The notes under the pieces were generated by a model. It was given only the letters and a program-made list of their open reading frames with translations, did not search any database and was not told where the DNA came from. Position numbers and translations under genes: made by a program. From an uncultured Hungatella sp. (GTDB lineage: Bacteria > Bacillota > Clostridia > Lachnospirales > Lachnospiraceae), in assembly GCA_910577935.1 (NCBI GenBank), contig CAJTOT010000058.1, positions 1-14,303 of the forward strand: a DNA stretch of 14,303 nt, in the 5' to 3' direction. The first letter of the stretch is position 1. The number at the start of each line of letters is the position of its first letter. Of this stretch, positions 1 through 6,634 are shown piece by piece.

Positions 1-1053
1 CCTCCGGACTCTCTCAAGCTCTTCCTGTTCCCGCTGAATTCGCGAGAGCTCCTCCTGCTCTCTTCTTCTCCGCTCCTCTTCCTCCTGCTCTCTGCGAAGC
101 CGCTCAGCTTCTTCCTGTTCTCTTTTTCTCCGCTCCTCTTCCTGCTTTCTTTGTTCCTCTTCCTTCCAAAGCCCCTCTTCCTCTTCTCTCTTTCCGTCTG
201 ATATGAGAATCTCCCGGAGAGCCGCTGGATGCCACACGCCGGCCAAACACATGTCCCCATGGCTGCCTCTCCGGCTCAGCTCCGGCAGATTCACTCTCAG
301 ATACTCTTTGGCGTCAGAGGAATTTCTCAGAGCCCTCTGCATCAGCTGTTCCATGTACCCATGGTACTCCTCCGGCTCCTCGAAACAGCGGCACATGCCG
401 TCGGTGACGAGAAACACCGCCGGGGGCACCTCCCTGGCGCAGTAATGCCGGAAATCCTGGAGAACCGACCGCTCGCACAGGGATGTGCTGTAGCTGTCAG
501 TACATTTTTTATTCCACGGGATGGGCTCCTCCATCTGCCTTCCCGCCTCCATGACAGTGCACTGCCCGTTGCCGTTCCTGATGACAAGACAGTATTCTTT
601 CGTGACAACGGCCGCCATTATGTTGGCGCGGTAGGCATATTCTAAGTCCGTTCCCTTCCTGTAGCCGTTCTTGTATTTCTCATCTTCTACCCCGTCGATC
701 TCCTCGGGCAGAAACGGGTTGCCGGCCAGATGCCGGCGCACCTTCTCCCCCCAGCCTACAATGATGCTTCCCTCCAGCTGGCGGATCATCCGCTCCCTGG
801 TCCGCTCATCTGCGAAGAGCGCCTCCCCGGTGACGGTGGAGGCAAACACCTTAAGAGAGTTAAACGCCGCCTCCGCGGCATAGCGGGCCCCCTGGTAGCT
901 TCGGAAATACCGGCTTCCGCTGCTGCCCGCCGACACCGCCATCACGTAGAACTGCTCGTCTTCATGAATCAGGGAATAATCTCCGGGAATAGTCTGCTGC
1001 CCTCCCTGGTCCAGGCCGCAGACAGATATGGACAGCCCTTGGTACTTATCCAT
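1..1053 (-). CDS. PP2C-like protein phosphatase with charged coiled-coil tail (3' end outside window)
   Basis: The frame is open for 351 codons from ATG at 1053 to the left edge, so the C-terminus is missing. A GAGGTG ribosome site sits 5 bases before the ATG. Residues about 1-275 read as a PP2C-fold phosphatase: a GD pair at 24-25, the stretch VSAGSSG at 40-46 followed by GAR (55-57) as in PP2C_2-type proteins, TDG at 217-219, and GSHGD at 263-267 followed by a hydrophobic strand. PP2C enzymes remove phosphate from Ser/Thr using two metals held by aspartates. Here the Asp of the usual DG motif is Ala42, and the first Asp of the last DD motif is Gly266, while D25, D218 and D267 remain, so activity is doubtful. 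Residues 288-351 are almost all Glu, Arg, Gln and Lys and should form a long helix or coiled coil. It lies 71 bases after the kinase-like gene and is probably cotranscribed with it. Family call is fairly sure; substrate unknown. Confidence 0.8.
   Translation of the reverse strand, partial: MDKYQGLSISVCGLDQGGQQTIPGDYSLIHEDEQFYVMAVSAGSSGSRYFRSYQGARYAAEAAFNSLKVFASTVTGEALFADERTRERMIRQLEGSIIVGWGEKVRRHLAGNPFLPEEIDGVEDEKYKNGYRKGTDLEYAYRANIMAAVVTKEYCLVIRNGNGQCTVMEAGRQMEEPIPWNKKCTDSYSTSLCERSVLQDFRHYCAREVPPAVFLVTDGMCRCFEEPEEYHGYMEQLMQRALRNSSDAKEYLRVNLPELSRRGSHGDMCLAGVWHPAALREILISDGKREEEEGLWKEEEQRKQEEERRKREQEEAERLRREQEEEERRRREQEELSRIQREQEELERVRR
4..123 (-). repeat. 30-bp in-frame tandem repeat coding for decapeptides REQEExxRxx
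   Basis: Four consecutive 30-base units (94-123, 64-93, 34-63, 4-33) encode decapeptides that all start R-E-Q-E-E (residues 311, 321, 331 and 341 of the PP2C-like protein). The codon at 1-3 would begin a fifth, so the array continues past the edge. A related 9-residue unit starts with R-K-Q-E-E at residue 302. The plus strand is almost pure pyrimidine over the repeats. Confidence 0.8.
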
Positions 1054-1124
1054 GTATTCACCTCAAATCTATGTATTATTGCCGCAGACGCCGGAAACCA
1101 CCCGGACCGCGGCGGGATGCCTTA

Positions 1125-2465
1125 TCACTCCTGACTGACCCAGATGGTTCTTCCCTCATCTGCAATCTTAAGCCCTGCTTTCAAAATCACCGTCTCCCTG
1201 GGTTCCAGAGGACGCTCCTCCCCGTTCTCATCCACAACCGTCCACTCCCTGTCAGTGAGATTCTGCAGGTGGCAGACAGACGAGTTGTTCTTCGGCCTTA
1301 AAAATCTTCCCGCCTCCAGGGCATAGAAGTCATTTCCCGCAATGTTCCCCTCAGGTTCCAGCTGGCATTGATACAGGCTTCCCCCCGGAAAAACCGGATA
1401 GGCTTCCTCTCCTATGCGGCAATACAGGGACGGCCCCGGCAGAGGCTTCCTGCACTTGGAATTCCGGCACCGCTCTCCCGGCTGCCAGATATTCTCCGTG
1501 CCGCAGGAGGGGCACTGGACAATATGGCTTCTCAGCTTTACAAACATGGAGTGCCACTGTTTGGCGGTGACATAAGGCTTCTTCGCGCTCAGGGTCTCCT
1601 GGGAAAAACCGGCAGAAAAAAGTTCCCCCACATAGCCGGGGTACAATTTCCAGCGGTTGATCAGATTGTTGTGAATCCCTCTCACAGGCTGGTTGGAATC
1701 ATCCTCGTCGTCATAGACAAAGCGCGGAGCAGTCCCGTACACGGTTCTCTTGGCTTCCTCGTCCATAACCGGATAAGCCGCCGTCCGGCAGCCCTCAAGA
1801 GGATGCTGCAGATACAAAATCTCAAACAGAAGCGCCGCCAGCATATGGTTGTCCGAGGCCTGGTCCGCCGCCTTCCGCTTCATGACACAGGCAGGAGAAA
1901 GCAGACGGCTGGCAGACGCCGGCCTCCACGCAGCCGGCTCCCCGCCTTTCTGCTTTCTGCCCTTCATGGCAAACTCCCCGTTGGCGATCAGCACCTGCCC
2001 TGTCTTTCTGTGTATAAAAATATCATCCTCCGTCATGTGGAGGAAATGAAACTGCTTTTGTCTTAACTGTGAAAACGCCGTAATCAGACTCAGGGCCGCG
2101 GAGACTGTCACCGACCACCTCTCATAATAGTCCTTTTCTTCCATAAGATCTGCAAGAGACATGTAAGACGCCATGTCCACATCCTTGTCCAGAACATAAC
2201 CGAAAGAACCTTGTTCCATCTCCGAGACATCGGCGGGCCATAGAAAATACTTGCCCGGCGAAGTCTGATCCAGATGGGCTTTTACGTTCTCGTAAAGCTC
2301 TCTGCCGCATCCCGTCTCTGCCAGCTCTTTCCCGGAAAACCACTTGACCAGGCACGGCCTCCCGTCATATTCGGCTTCCCTGACAGTCCCAACTCCCGGC
2401 CGGACAACGGGCCCGGAAACCTGTATCTCTCTGTTTCTGACACTTTTTATCACCGCTGTCTCCAT
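1125..2465 (-). CDS. Protein-kinase-like protein with zinc ribbon; probable pseudokinase
   Basis: 446 residues, ATG at 2465 with an AGGGAG site 7 bases upstream. The N-terminal ~310 residues resemble Ser/Thr kinases of the kinase/PP2C/vWA clusters: a glycine-poor loop then VK (K41) in the place of the ATP-binding lysine, an SDNHMLA helix (204-210) followed by HPLEG (221-225), and an LF-AGF...W segment (282-304) typical of the C-lobe of these proteins. The catalytic loop reads FLHMTEDDI (141-149), where HxD and the metal-binding Asn are lost, and the DFG site reads NGE (162-164). A zinc ribbon follows: C318, C321, C333, C338. The last ~100 residues are beta-rich and could be FHA-like, but no FHA signature residues are clear. 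It heads a two-gene unit with the PP2C-like gene. The fold call is moderately sure; loss of catalysis is inferred from my hand alignment. Confidence 0.75.
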   Translation of the reverse strand: METAVIKSVRNREIQVSGPVVRPGVGTVREAEYDGRPCLVKWFSGKELAETGCGRELYENVKAHLDQTSPGKYFLWPADVSEMEQGSFGYVLDKDVDMASYMSLADLMEEKDYYERWSVTVSAALSLITAFSQLRQKQFHFLHMTEDDIFIHRKTGQVLIANGEFAMKGRKQKGGEPAAWRPASASRLLSPACVMKRKAADQASDNHMLAALLFEILYLQHPLEGCRTAAYPVMDEEAKRTVYGTAPRFVYDDEDDSNQPVRGIHNNLINRWKLYPGYVGELFSAGFSQETLSAKKPYVTAKQWHSMFVKLRSHIVQCPSCGTENIWQPGERCRNSKCRKPLPGPSLYCRIGEEAYPVFPGGSLYQCQLEPEGNIAGNDFYALEAGRFLRPKNNSSVCHLQNLTDREWTVVDENGEERPLEPRETVILKAGLKIADEGRTIWVSQE

Positions 2466-2492
2466 ACCGTTCTCCCTCTTCTGCAGATATAA

Positions 2493-2525
2493 TCTAAAAT
2501 ATGTCTAAAAAATATCTAAAAAATC
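2493..2525. repeat. 11-bp tandem repeat, three copies (TCTAAAAnAtn)
   Basis: Three head-to-tail 11-base units, TCTAAAATATG (2493), TCTAAAAAATA (2504) and TCTAAAAAATC (2515), lie in the leader of the kinase-like gene. A fourth TCTAAA at 2555 falls between the -35 and -10 of its promoter, and the ten bases ATAATCTAAA occur at both 2489 and 2551. The spacing puts the three motifs on one face of the helix, so it may be an operator or a bent A-tract region. Confidence 0.65.
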
Positions 2526-2537
2526 CATGCTTCTGCC

Positions 2538-2566
2538 ATTATAACAATTTATAATCTAAATTGCAA
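2538..2566 (-). promoter_or_regulatory. Sigma-A promoter of the kinase/PP2C unit
   Basis: Read on the minus strand: -35 TTGCAA (2566-2561), 17-base spacer, -10 TATAAT (2543-2538). Transcription should start near 2531, giving a leader of about 65 bases that contains the 11-bp repeats. Confidence 0.75.
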
Positions 2567-2591
2567 TAAAGTTCCAAAAATGTATAAAGTA

Positions 2592-2620
2592 TTTTCAGGA
2601 GCTCTTGCTTGTGATATAAT
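2592..2620 (+). promoter_or_regulatory. Extended -10 promoter of the amidohydrolase gene
   Basis: TTTTCA (2592-2597), 17-base spacer, perfect TATAAT (2615-2620) preceded by TGn (2612-2614), an extended -10. Start expected near 2627, leaving a ~34-base leader with a GAAAGGAAG ribosome site (2643-2651). The promoter lies upstream of the ATG at 2661 and rules out the in-frame ATG at 2580. Confidence 0.8.
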
Positions 2621-2660
2621 CAGAACAGCAATTATCACTGATGAAAGGAAGTATCTGACT

Positions 2661-3836
2661 ATGACAACTGCATTTATCCACGGAAATATCGTGGACGTGA
2701 TCAACGAGACCCTGATCAAAGACGGGACCGTGGTGGTTGAGGACGGGATCATCAGGGAAGCCGGAACAGGGGTGGCTGTCCCCGACGGCGCCGCCGTGGT
2801 GGACTTGGAGGGCAGGACCGTGACTCCGGGGCTTTTTAACTGCCATGTGCACATGTGTTCCGACGCGGGAACCGGCGTCAGGGAGCGCATCAGCCAGGCC
2901 GCCCAGACCATCCGGGCCCTGGGCAATCTGAAGACTCTTCTGAATTCCGGCGTCACCTACATCCGCGATGCCGGCGCGCCGTCCTACATCGATGTGGACA
3001 TCCACAACGCCCAGATGACGGGAACCATCCTGGCTCCCGAGATGCAGACCGCCTGCCGGTGCATCTGCATGACCGGCGGACACGGACACTCCGAGGGGCG
3101 GGAGGCGGACGGACCCGACGACTGCCGCAGGGCGGCCAGGGAACAGCTGAAGGCCGGCGCCAACTGGATCAAGGTTATGGCCACGGGAGGCGTCATGACC
3201 AAGGGCGTGGAGCCCGGCTCTCCCCAGCTGACCGAGGACGAGCTCAGGGCCGCCATCGAGGAGGCCCACAAGGCAGGAGCCAAAACCTTCACCCACGCCC
3301 AGGGCATGGAGGGAATCAAGAATGCCCTCAGAGCCGGCGTGGACTCCATCGAGCACGGATTTTTCATGGACGACTGGTGCTTTGACTTCATGAAAGCCCA
3401 CGATGTCTTCTACGTGCCCACCCTGGCCGCCCCCTACTGGATCAAAAAATACGGCACCGGCGCGGGAATCCCCGACTACATGGTCCGCAAGGTGGAGAAT
3501 ACCATCGAAGCCCACATGGACACCTTCCGCCGCGCCCACAAGGCAGGGGTGAAGATCGCCCTGGGAACAGACGCGGGAACTCCCTTCAACAAGTACGACA
3601 AGACAGCCTTCGAGGCAGTCCTCATGGTCCGGAACGGGATGACCCCCATGGAGGCCATCAAGTGCGGAACCCTCAACGCCGCCGAGCTTCTCCGGGTAAA
3701 AGACAGCCACGGCTCCGTCACTCCCGGAAAGAAAGCCAGCTTCGCCGTGTTTGAGAACAACCCCTTAGAGGACATCCAGGCCCTTATGGACTGCTCCATG
3801 ACCGTGCTCGCCGGGGAAGTTGTGTTCAGAAAATAA
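2661..3836 (+). CDS. Metal-dependent amidohydrolase (imidazolonepropionase/dipeptidase-like)
   Basis: 391 residues. ATG 2661 is chosen because a GAAAGGAAG site lies 9 bases upstream and the promoter sits between it and the earlier in-frame ATG at 2580. All metal-site residues of the amidohydrolase superfamily are present: H62-V-H64, K171 (lysine that becomes carboxylated, in WIKVMATGG), H212 (THAQG), H232 (EHGFF) and D304 (GTDAGTP). A GGHGHSEG motif at 139-146 is typical of the branch that contains prolidase-like and Xaa-Arg dipeptidase-like enzymes. The N- and C-terminal strands form the usual small beta-sandwich. It should hydrolyse an amide or peptide-like bond in the cytoplasm; no signal peptide is seen. 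The exact substrate cannot be read from sequence. It is a single-gene unit with its own promoter and terminator, divergent from the kinase gene. Confidence 0.92.
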   Translation: MTTAFIHGNIVDVINETLIKDGTVVVEDGIIREAGTGVAVPDGAAVVDLEGRTVTPGLFNCHVHMCSDAGTGVRERISQAAQTIRALGNLKTLLNSGVTYIRDAGAPSYIDVDIHNAQMTGTILAPEMQTACRCICMTGGHGHSEGREADGPDDCRRAAREQLKAGANWIKVMATGGVMTKGVEPGSPQLTEDELRAAIEEAHKAGAKTFTHAQGMEGIKNALRAGVDSIEHGFFMDDWCFDFMKAHDVFYVPTLAAPYWIKKYGTGAGIPDYMVRKVENTIEAHMDTFRRAHKAGVKIALGTDAGTPFNKYDKTAFEAVLMVRNGMTPMEAIKCGTLNAAELLRVKDSHGSVTPGKKASFAVFENNPLEDIQALMDCSMTVLAGEVVFRK

Positions 3837-3848
3837 CACGTACAAGAC

Positions 3849-3898
3849 AAAACCAGCAGGAAAAAGGATATATTTCCCTTTTCCCGCTGGTTTTTCTT
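3849..3898 (+). terminator. Strong rho-independent terminator, probably bidirectional
   Basis: A stem of about 19 pairs with two mismatches (arms 3849-3867 and 3876-3894, outer core AAAACCAGC/GCTGGTTTT) and a loop of about 8 bases is followed by a T-rich tail ending near 3898. It ends the amidohydrolase transcript. Read in reverse the hairpin is followed by TTTTGTCTTG, so it may also end the converging pepT operon. Confidence 0.88.
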
Positions 3899-3970
3899 CC
3901 GGCATCCGTCTGCCTCTGAGAAACAGACACATTCCGCCTCACGGCAGGCCGCCCGCGCCCTGCGCCGGAA
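3897..3970. repeat. Inverted repeat TTCCGGC...GCCGGAA between convergent genes
   Basis: Perfect 7-base arms at 3897-3903 and 3964-3970 enclose about 60 GC-rich bases between the terminator and the pepT stop codon. The enclosed segment also has GTCTG/CAGAC arms. On the pepT transcript it could fold into a long stem ahead of the terminator. No gene is seen here. Confidence 0.4.
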
Positions 3971-3974
3971 AAAT

Positions 3975-5222
3975 CTACTCCTGCCGCTCTGCAAATTTCT
4001 TTACTATGGTAAGCAGAAGCTCCGTCACCTTCTCCATGGCCTGGACAGAGATATACTCGAACTTCCCGTGGAAGTTGTGTCCCCCGGTGCACAGGTTGGG
4101 GCAGGGCAGGCCTCTGTGGGAGAGGGTCGCCCCGTCCGTTCCGCCCCGGATAGGCTCGATGACAGGCACGATGTCAAGCTCTGCCATGGCTGCCTTGGCG
4201 ATGTCGATGAGATACATATGCTCATTGATTTTCTCTCTCATGTTGAAATAGGTGTCCTTCAGTATCAGCTGGATAGTTCCCTCGCCGTACTTTTCATTCA
4301 TGTAATCGGCGGCCCGCTGCATATACCCTTTTTTCGCCAGGAATTTCTCCATGTCGTGATCCCGTATAATATAGTCCATCACCGCAGATTCCACGGTTCC
4401 GGAGATGGAGTCCAAATGGAAAAAGCCCTCGTACCTCTCCGTGTACATGGGGTTGTCAAAAACCGGCAGCATGCTCTGGAATTCCATTGCCATGAGAATG
4501 GCGTTTTTCATCTTTCCCTTGGAAGAACCGGTGTGAATGCTCAGCCCGTGGACGATGACCTTTCCCGAGGCGGCGTTGAAGTTCTCATAGTCCAGTCCGC
4601 CCAGGGCTCCGCCGTCCACCGTGTAGGCAACGTCGGCCCCGAAGCCCGGAATGTCGAAGAGCTCCGGTCCCCTCCCCACTTCCTCGTCGGGGGTAAAGCC
4701 TATCTTGACCGTCCCGTGGGGAATCTCCGGGTGTTCCAGCAGATACTGGGCCAAAGCCATGATCTCGGCGATGCCCGCCTTGTCGTCCGCCCCCAAAAGC
4801 GTGGTTCCGTCTGTGGTAATCAGGTCCTGCCCCACATAGTTTAAAAGCTCCGGGTACTGCTCGGGCCCCATGGCGATTCCCGCCTGTTCATTCAGGACAA
4901 TGGCTTTCCCGTCATAGTTCTTCACAAACCTGGCGTTCACATTTTCTCCCGACAAGGCGGGAGACGTGTCCATATGGGCGATAAATCCCACTGCGGGAAC
5001 CTTCTTGTTCGTGGTCGCCGGGATAGACGCGTACACATAGGCGTGGTCGTCCACCTTCACGTCGCTGGCCCCCATGTCCGCAAGCTCCTTCGCCAGCATG
5101 GCAGCCAGGTTCTTCTGCTTCTCCGTGCTGGGAATCTGCTCCTTCTCAGGCAGGGACATAGTGTCCACCTTGATGTATCTCAAAAAACGCTCTAATACTG
5201 TAGTCTCCATATTTGTTTTCAT
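3975..5222 (-). CDS. pepT: Peptidase T (tripeptide aminopeptidase)
   Basis: 415 residues, close to the ~408 of known PepT. ATG 5222 is preferred over the in-frame ATG at 5237 because a perfect GGAGGAG site (5235-5229) ends exactly 6 bases before it, whereas the upstream ATG has its purine run directly against the start codon. This cytoplasmic M20-family zinc enzyme removes the N-terminal residue from tripeptides. Visible two-metal site: H83 and D85 (AHMDTS), D146 (GADDKAG), E180/E181 (PDEEVG), D203 (TVDGG), and the C-terminal GHNFHG motif with H382 and H385. A dimerisation domain fills roughly 210-320. It is the last gene of the minus-strand operon, 73 bases after hisIE, with no promoter visible in that gap, and converges on the amidohydrolase terminator. 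Confidence 0.95.
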   Translation of the reverse strand: MKTNMETTVLERFLRYIKVDTMSLPEKEQIPSTEKQKNLAAMLAKELADMGASDVKVDDHAYVYASIPATTNKKVPAVGFIAHMDTSPALSGENVNARFVKNYDGKAIVLNEQAGIAMGPEQYPELLNYVGQDLITTDGTTLLGADDKAGIAEIMALAQYLLEHPEIPHGTVKIGFTPDEEVGRGPELFDIPGFGADVAYTVDGGALGGLDYENFNAASGKVIVHGLSIHTGSSKGKMKNAILMAMEFQSMLPVFDNPMYTERYEGFFHLDSISGTVESAVMDYIIRDHDMEKFLAKKGYMQRAADYMNEKYGEGTIQLILKDTYFNMREKINEHMYLIDIAKAAMAELDIVPVIEPIRGGTDGATLSHRGLPCPNLCTGGHNFHGKFEYISVQAMEKVTELLLTIVKKFAERQE

Positions 5223-5244
5223 GTTCAGCTCCTCCATTTCCTCG

Positions 5245-5283
5245 CCTGCCCCCGGGACAGGACATCCTGATGCCCCCGGCAGG
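5245..5283. repeat. Two adjacent small hairpins in the hisIE-pepT gap
   Basis: The 9-base word TGCCCCCGG occurs at 5247-5255 and 5271-5279, and each copy sits inside a CCTG...CAGG pair (5245-5261 and 5266-5283). Neither hairpin has a T-run, so they are not terminators. They could stabilise or separate message for the downstream pepT. Confidence 0.4.
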
Positions 5284-5295
5284 GTGTCGGCTCTC

Positions 5296-6606
5296 CTAGC
5301 GATTTGCCAGCTCCTCCATGATCTCTTCCCAGCTGATCCCTCTGTCGGCCATAAGCACCATCATGTGGTACAGAAAATCAGAAATCTCATACTTAATCTC
5401 TTCCGGGTTGGGGTTCTTGGCTGCGATGACGATCTCCGTGGCCTCCTCCCCTATCTTTTTCAGTATCTTGTCCAGCCCTTTGTCGAAAAGATAGTTTGTG
5501 TAGGAGCCCTCCTTGGGGTGTTCCTTCCTGTCCAGAATCACGGCGAACACGTCCTCGAACACCTTCAGGGGATTGGTATCCCTGTATTCCTTCTGAACCA
5601 ATGTCTTAAAAAAGCAGGATCTCGCCCCTGTGTGGCAGGCAGCCCCCACCTGTTTTACCTTTGCCAGGATGGTGTCGTTGTCACAGTCCAGGCTTAAGGC
5701 CTTCACATACTGATAGTGGCCGGAGGTCTCCCCCTTCAGCCACAGTTCCCGGCGGCTGCGGCTGTAATAAGTCATCTTTCCGGTTTTCAGGGTCTGCTCA
5801 AAGGACTGGCGGTTCATGTACGCCAGCATGAGAACCTCCGAGGTCTTGTAGTCCTGGACCACCGCCGGAATCAGGCCGTCGGCGTTCAGCTTAAAGTCCT
5901 CCCACTGAATCTGGCTCTCGAAGGTGTCTGTGGCGATGCCTCTCTTTCTCAGCTCCTGCTTCATATTCATGCAGTTTCCCTCATGCTCCTCGGGAACCGT
6001 GAGAACCACCCCCTCCACCGTGGGGATTCTCAGAAAAGAGGCCACCTCCTCCGGGGTATCCTGGTCACAGAACGCCAGCACCGGCACATGGCGTCCCAAA
6101 AGAGCCGCGGACAGGCTGTGGGCTGCCAGAGTCCCATCCCCTTTTCCGAAACAGTCCATGATCAGCATGGACGCTCCCAGCTGTTCAAATTCCTCCGCCC
6201 TCTCTAAAAATGAGAGCTCCGGCAGATAAGCGTATATCTTCTCTCCCCCGAACCGGTGGGACCCTTCCTTGATCAGGTCCACTTCCTCCTCACCGGACAC
6301 GTCAAGAAACACCGCCTTGGCGCCGGCGTAGAGATATTTCTTAATGTCTTCCAGGCGCCTGACTCTTCCCCCTGCGATGATCGGTATATCCACGGTCCGG
6401 GCCGCCTCCTTGATCATCAGAATCGTCCTCTCGTGATCCTCCTCCGTCTCGGAGAGATCGTGAATCAGAAGCTCGTCGGCTCCGTTGTCGCTGTAGTAGC
6501 GGCTCAGCGTCAGAAAATCATCGCTGAAATACTCCTGCCCCTCATCTAAGATCACCGCCTGCCCACGGCGGCAGCCAAAGCTTGGAATCAATTTTTTGCA
6601 GCTCAT
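5296..6606 (-). CDS. hisIE: Histidine biosynthesis HisIE with N-terminal degenerate HisF-like barrel
   Basis: 436 residues, about twice a normal HisIE (~200). Residues ~235-335 are HisI (phosphoribosyl-AMP cyclohydrolase): metal-site D307, C308, D309, D311, C324 and C331 all present. Residues ~345-436 are HisE (phosphoribosyl-ATP pyrophosphatase): GEEATE at 386-391 and E407/D410. Together they carry out the second and third steps of histidine synthesis. Residues 1 to ~225 align by eye with HisF: KKLIPSF at the start, YYSDNGADELLIHDL at 37-51, DIPIIAGGRV at 73-82, YAGAKAV at 93-99. But HisF Asp11 is replaced (PSFG, Gly11), the Asp130 site reads AYLPE (126-130), and the second-half phosphate loop GG is lost (CDQD, 180-183). 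So the barrel is predicted not to catalyse the HisF reaction. An SD-like GGGAGGAAGAGAG precedes ATG 6606; it lies 28 bases after hisA. Confidence 0.92.
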   Translation of the reverse strand: MSCKKLIPSFGCRRGQAVILDEGQEYFSDDFLTLSRYYSDNGADELLIHDLSETEEDHERTILMIKEAARTVDIPIIAGGRVRRLEDIKKYLYAGAKAVFLDVSGEEEVDLIKEGSHRFGGEKIYAYLPELSFLERAEEFEQLGASMLIMDCFGKGDGTLAAHSLSAALLGRHVPVLAFCDQDTPEEVASFLRIPTVEGVVLTVPEEHEGNCMNMKQELRKRGIATDTFESQIQWEDFKLNADGLIPAVVQDYKTSEVLMLAYMNRQSFEQTLKTGKMTYYSRSRRELWLKGETSGHYQYVKALSLDCDNDTILAKVKQVGAACHTGARSCFFKTLVQKEYRDTNPLKVFEDVFAVILDRKEHPKEGSYTNYLFDKGLDKILKKIGEEATEIVIAAKNPNPEEIKYEISDFLYHMMVLMADRGISWEEIMEELANR

Positions 6607-6634
6607 AAATCTCTCTCTTCCTCCCTGTAGTATA

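Noticed and set aside
1..200. CRISPR-like or satellite repeat array
   Set aside because: The repeats are in frame with no spacers of constant unique sequence and are explained by a coiled-coil coding region.
1054..1124. Possible terminator between the kinase-like and PP2C-like genes
   Set aside because: GC-rich with small CCGCGG palindromes but no stable stem with a U-run, so cotranscription is more likely.
1368..2066. A 232-codon open frame on the plus strand inside the kinase-like gene
   Set aside because: No ribosome site or recognisable domain; arginine- and proline-rich product typical of an antisense frame.
2580..2660. Earlier in-frame ATG for the amidohydrolase
   Set aside because: It is upstream of the promoter's expected start site at about 2627 and has no ribosome site.
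2595..3710. A 371-codon open frame on the minus strand opposite the amidohydrolase gene
   Set aside because: It is a mirror of a GC-rich coding region: glycine-, valine- and histidine-rich composition, no family motif, no ribosome site, while the plus strand carries all catalytic residues.
4068..4844. A 258-codon plus-strand frame opposite pepT
   Set aside because: Antisense shadow of pepT; the pepT strand has the full metal site.
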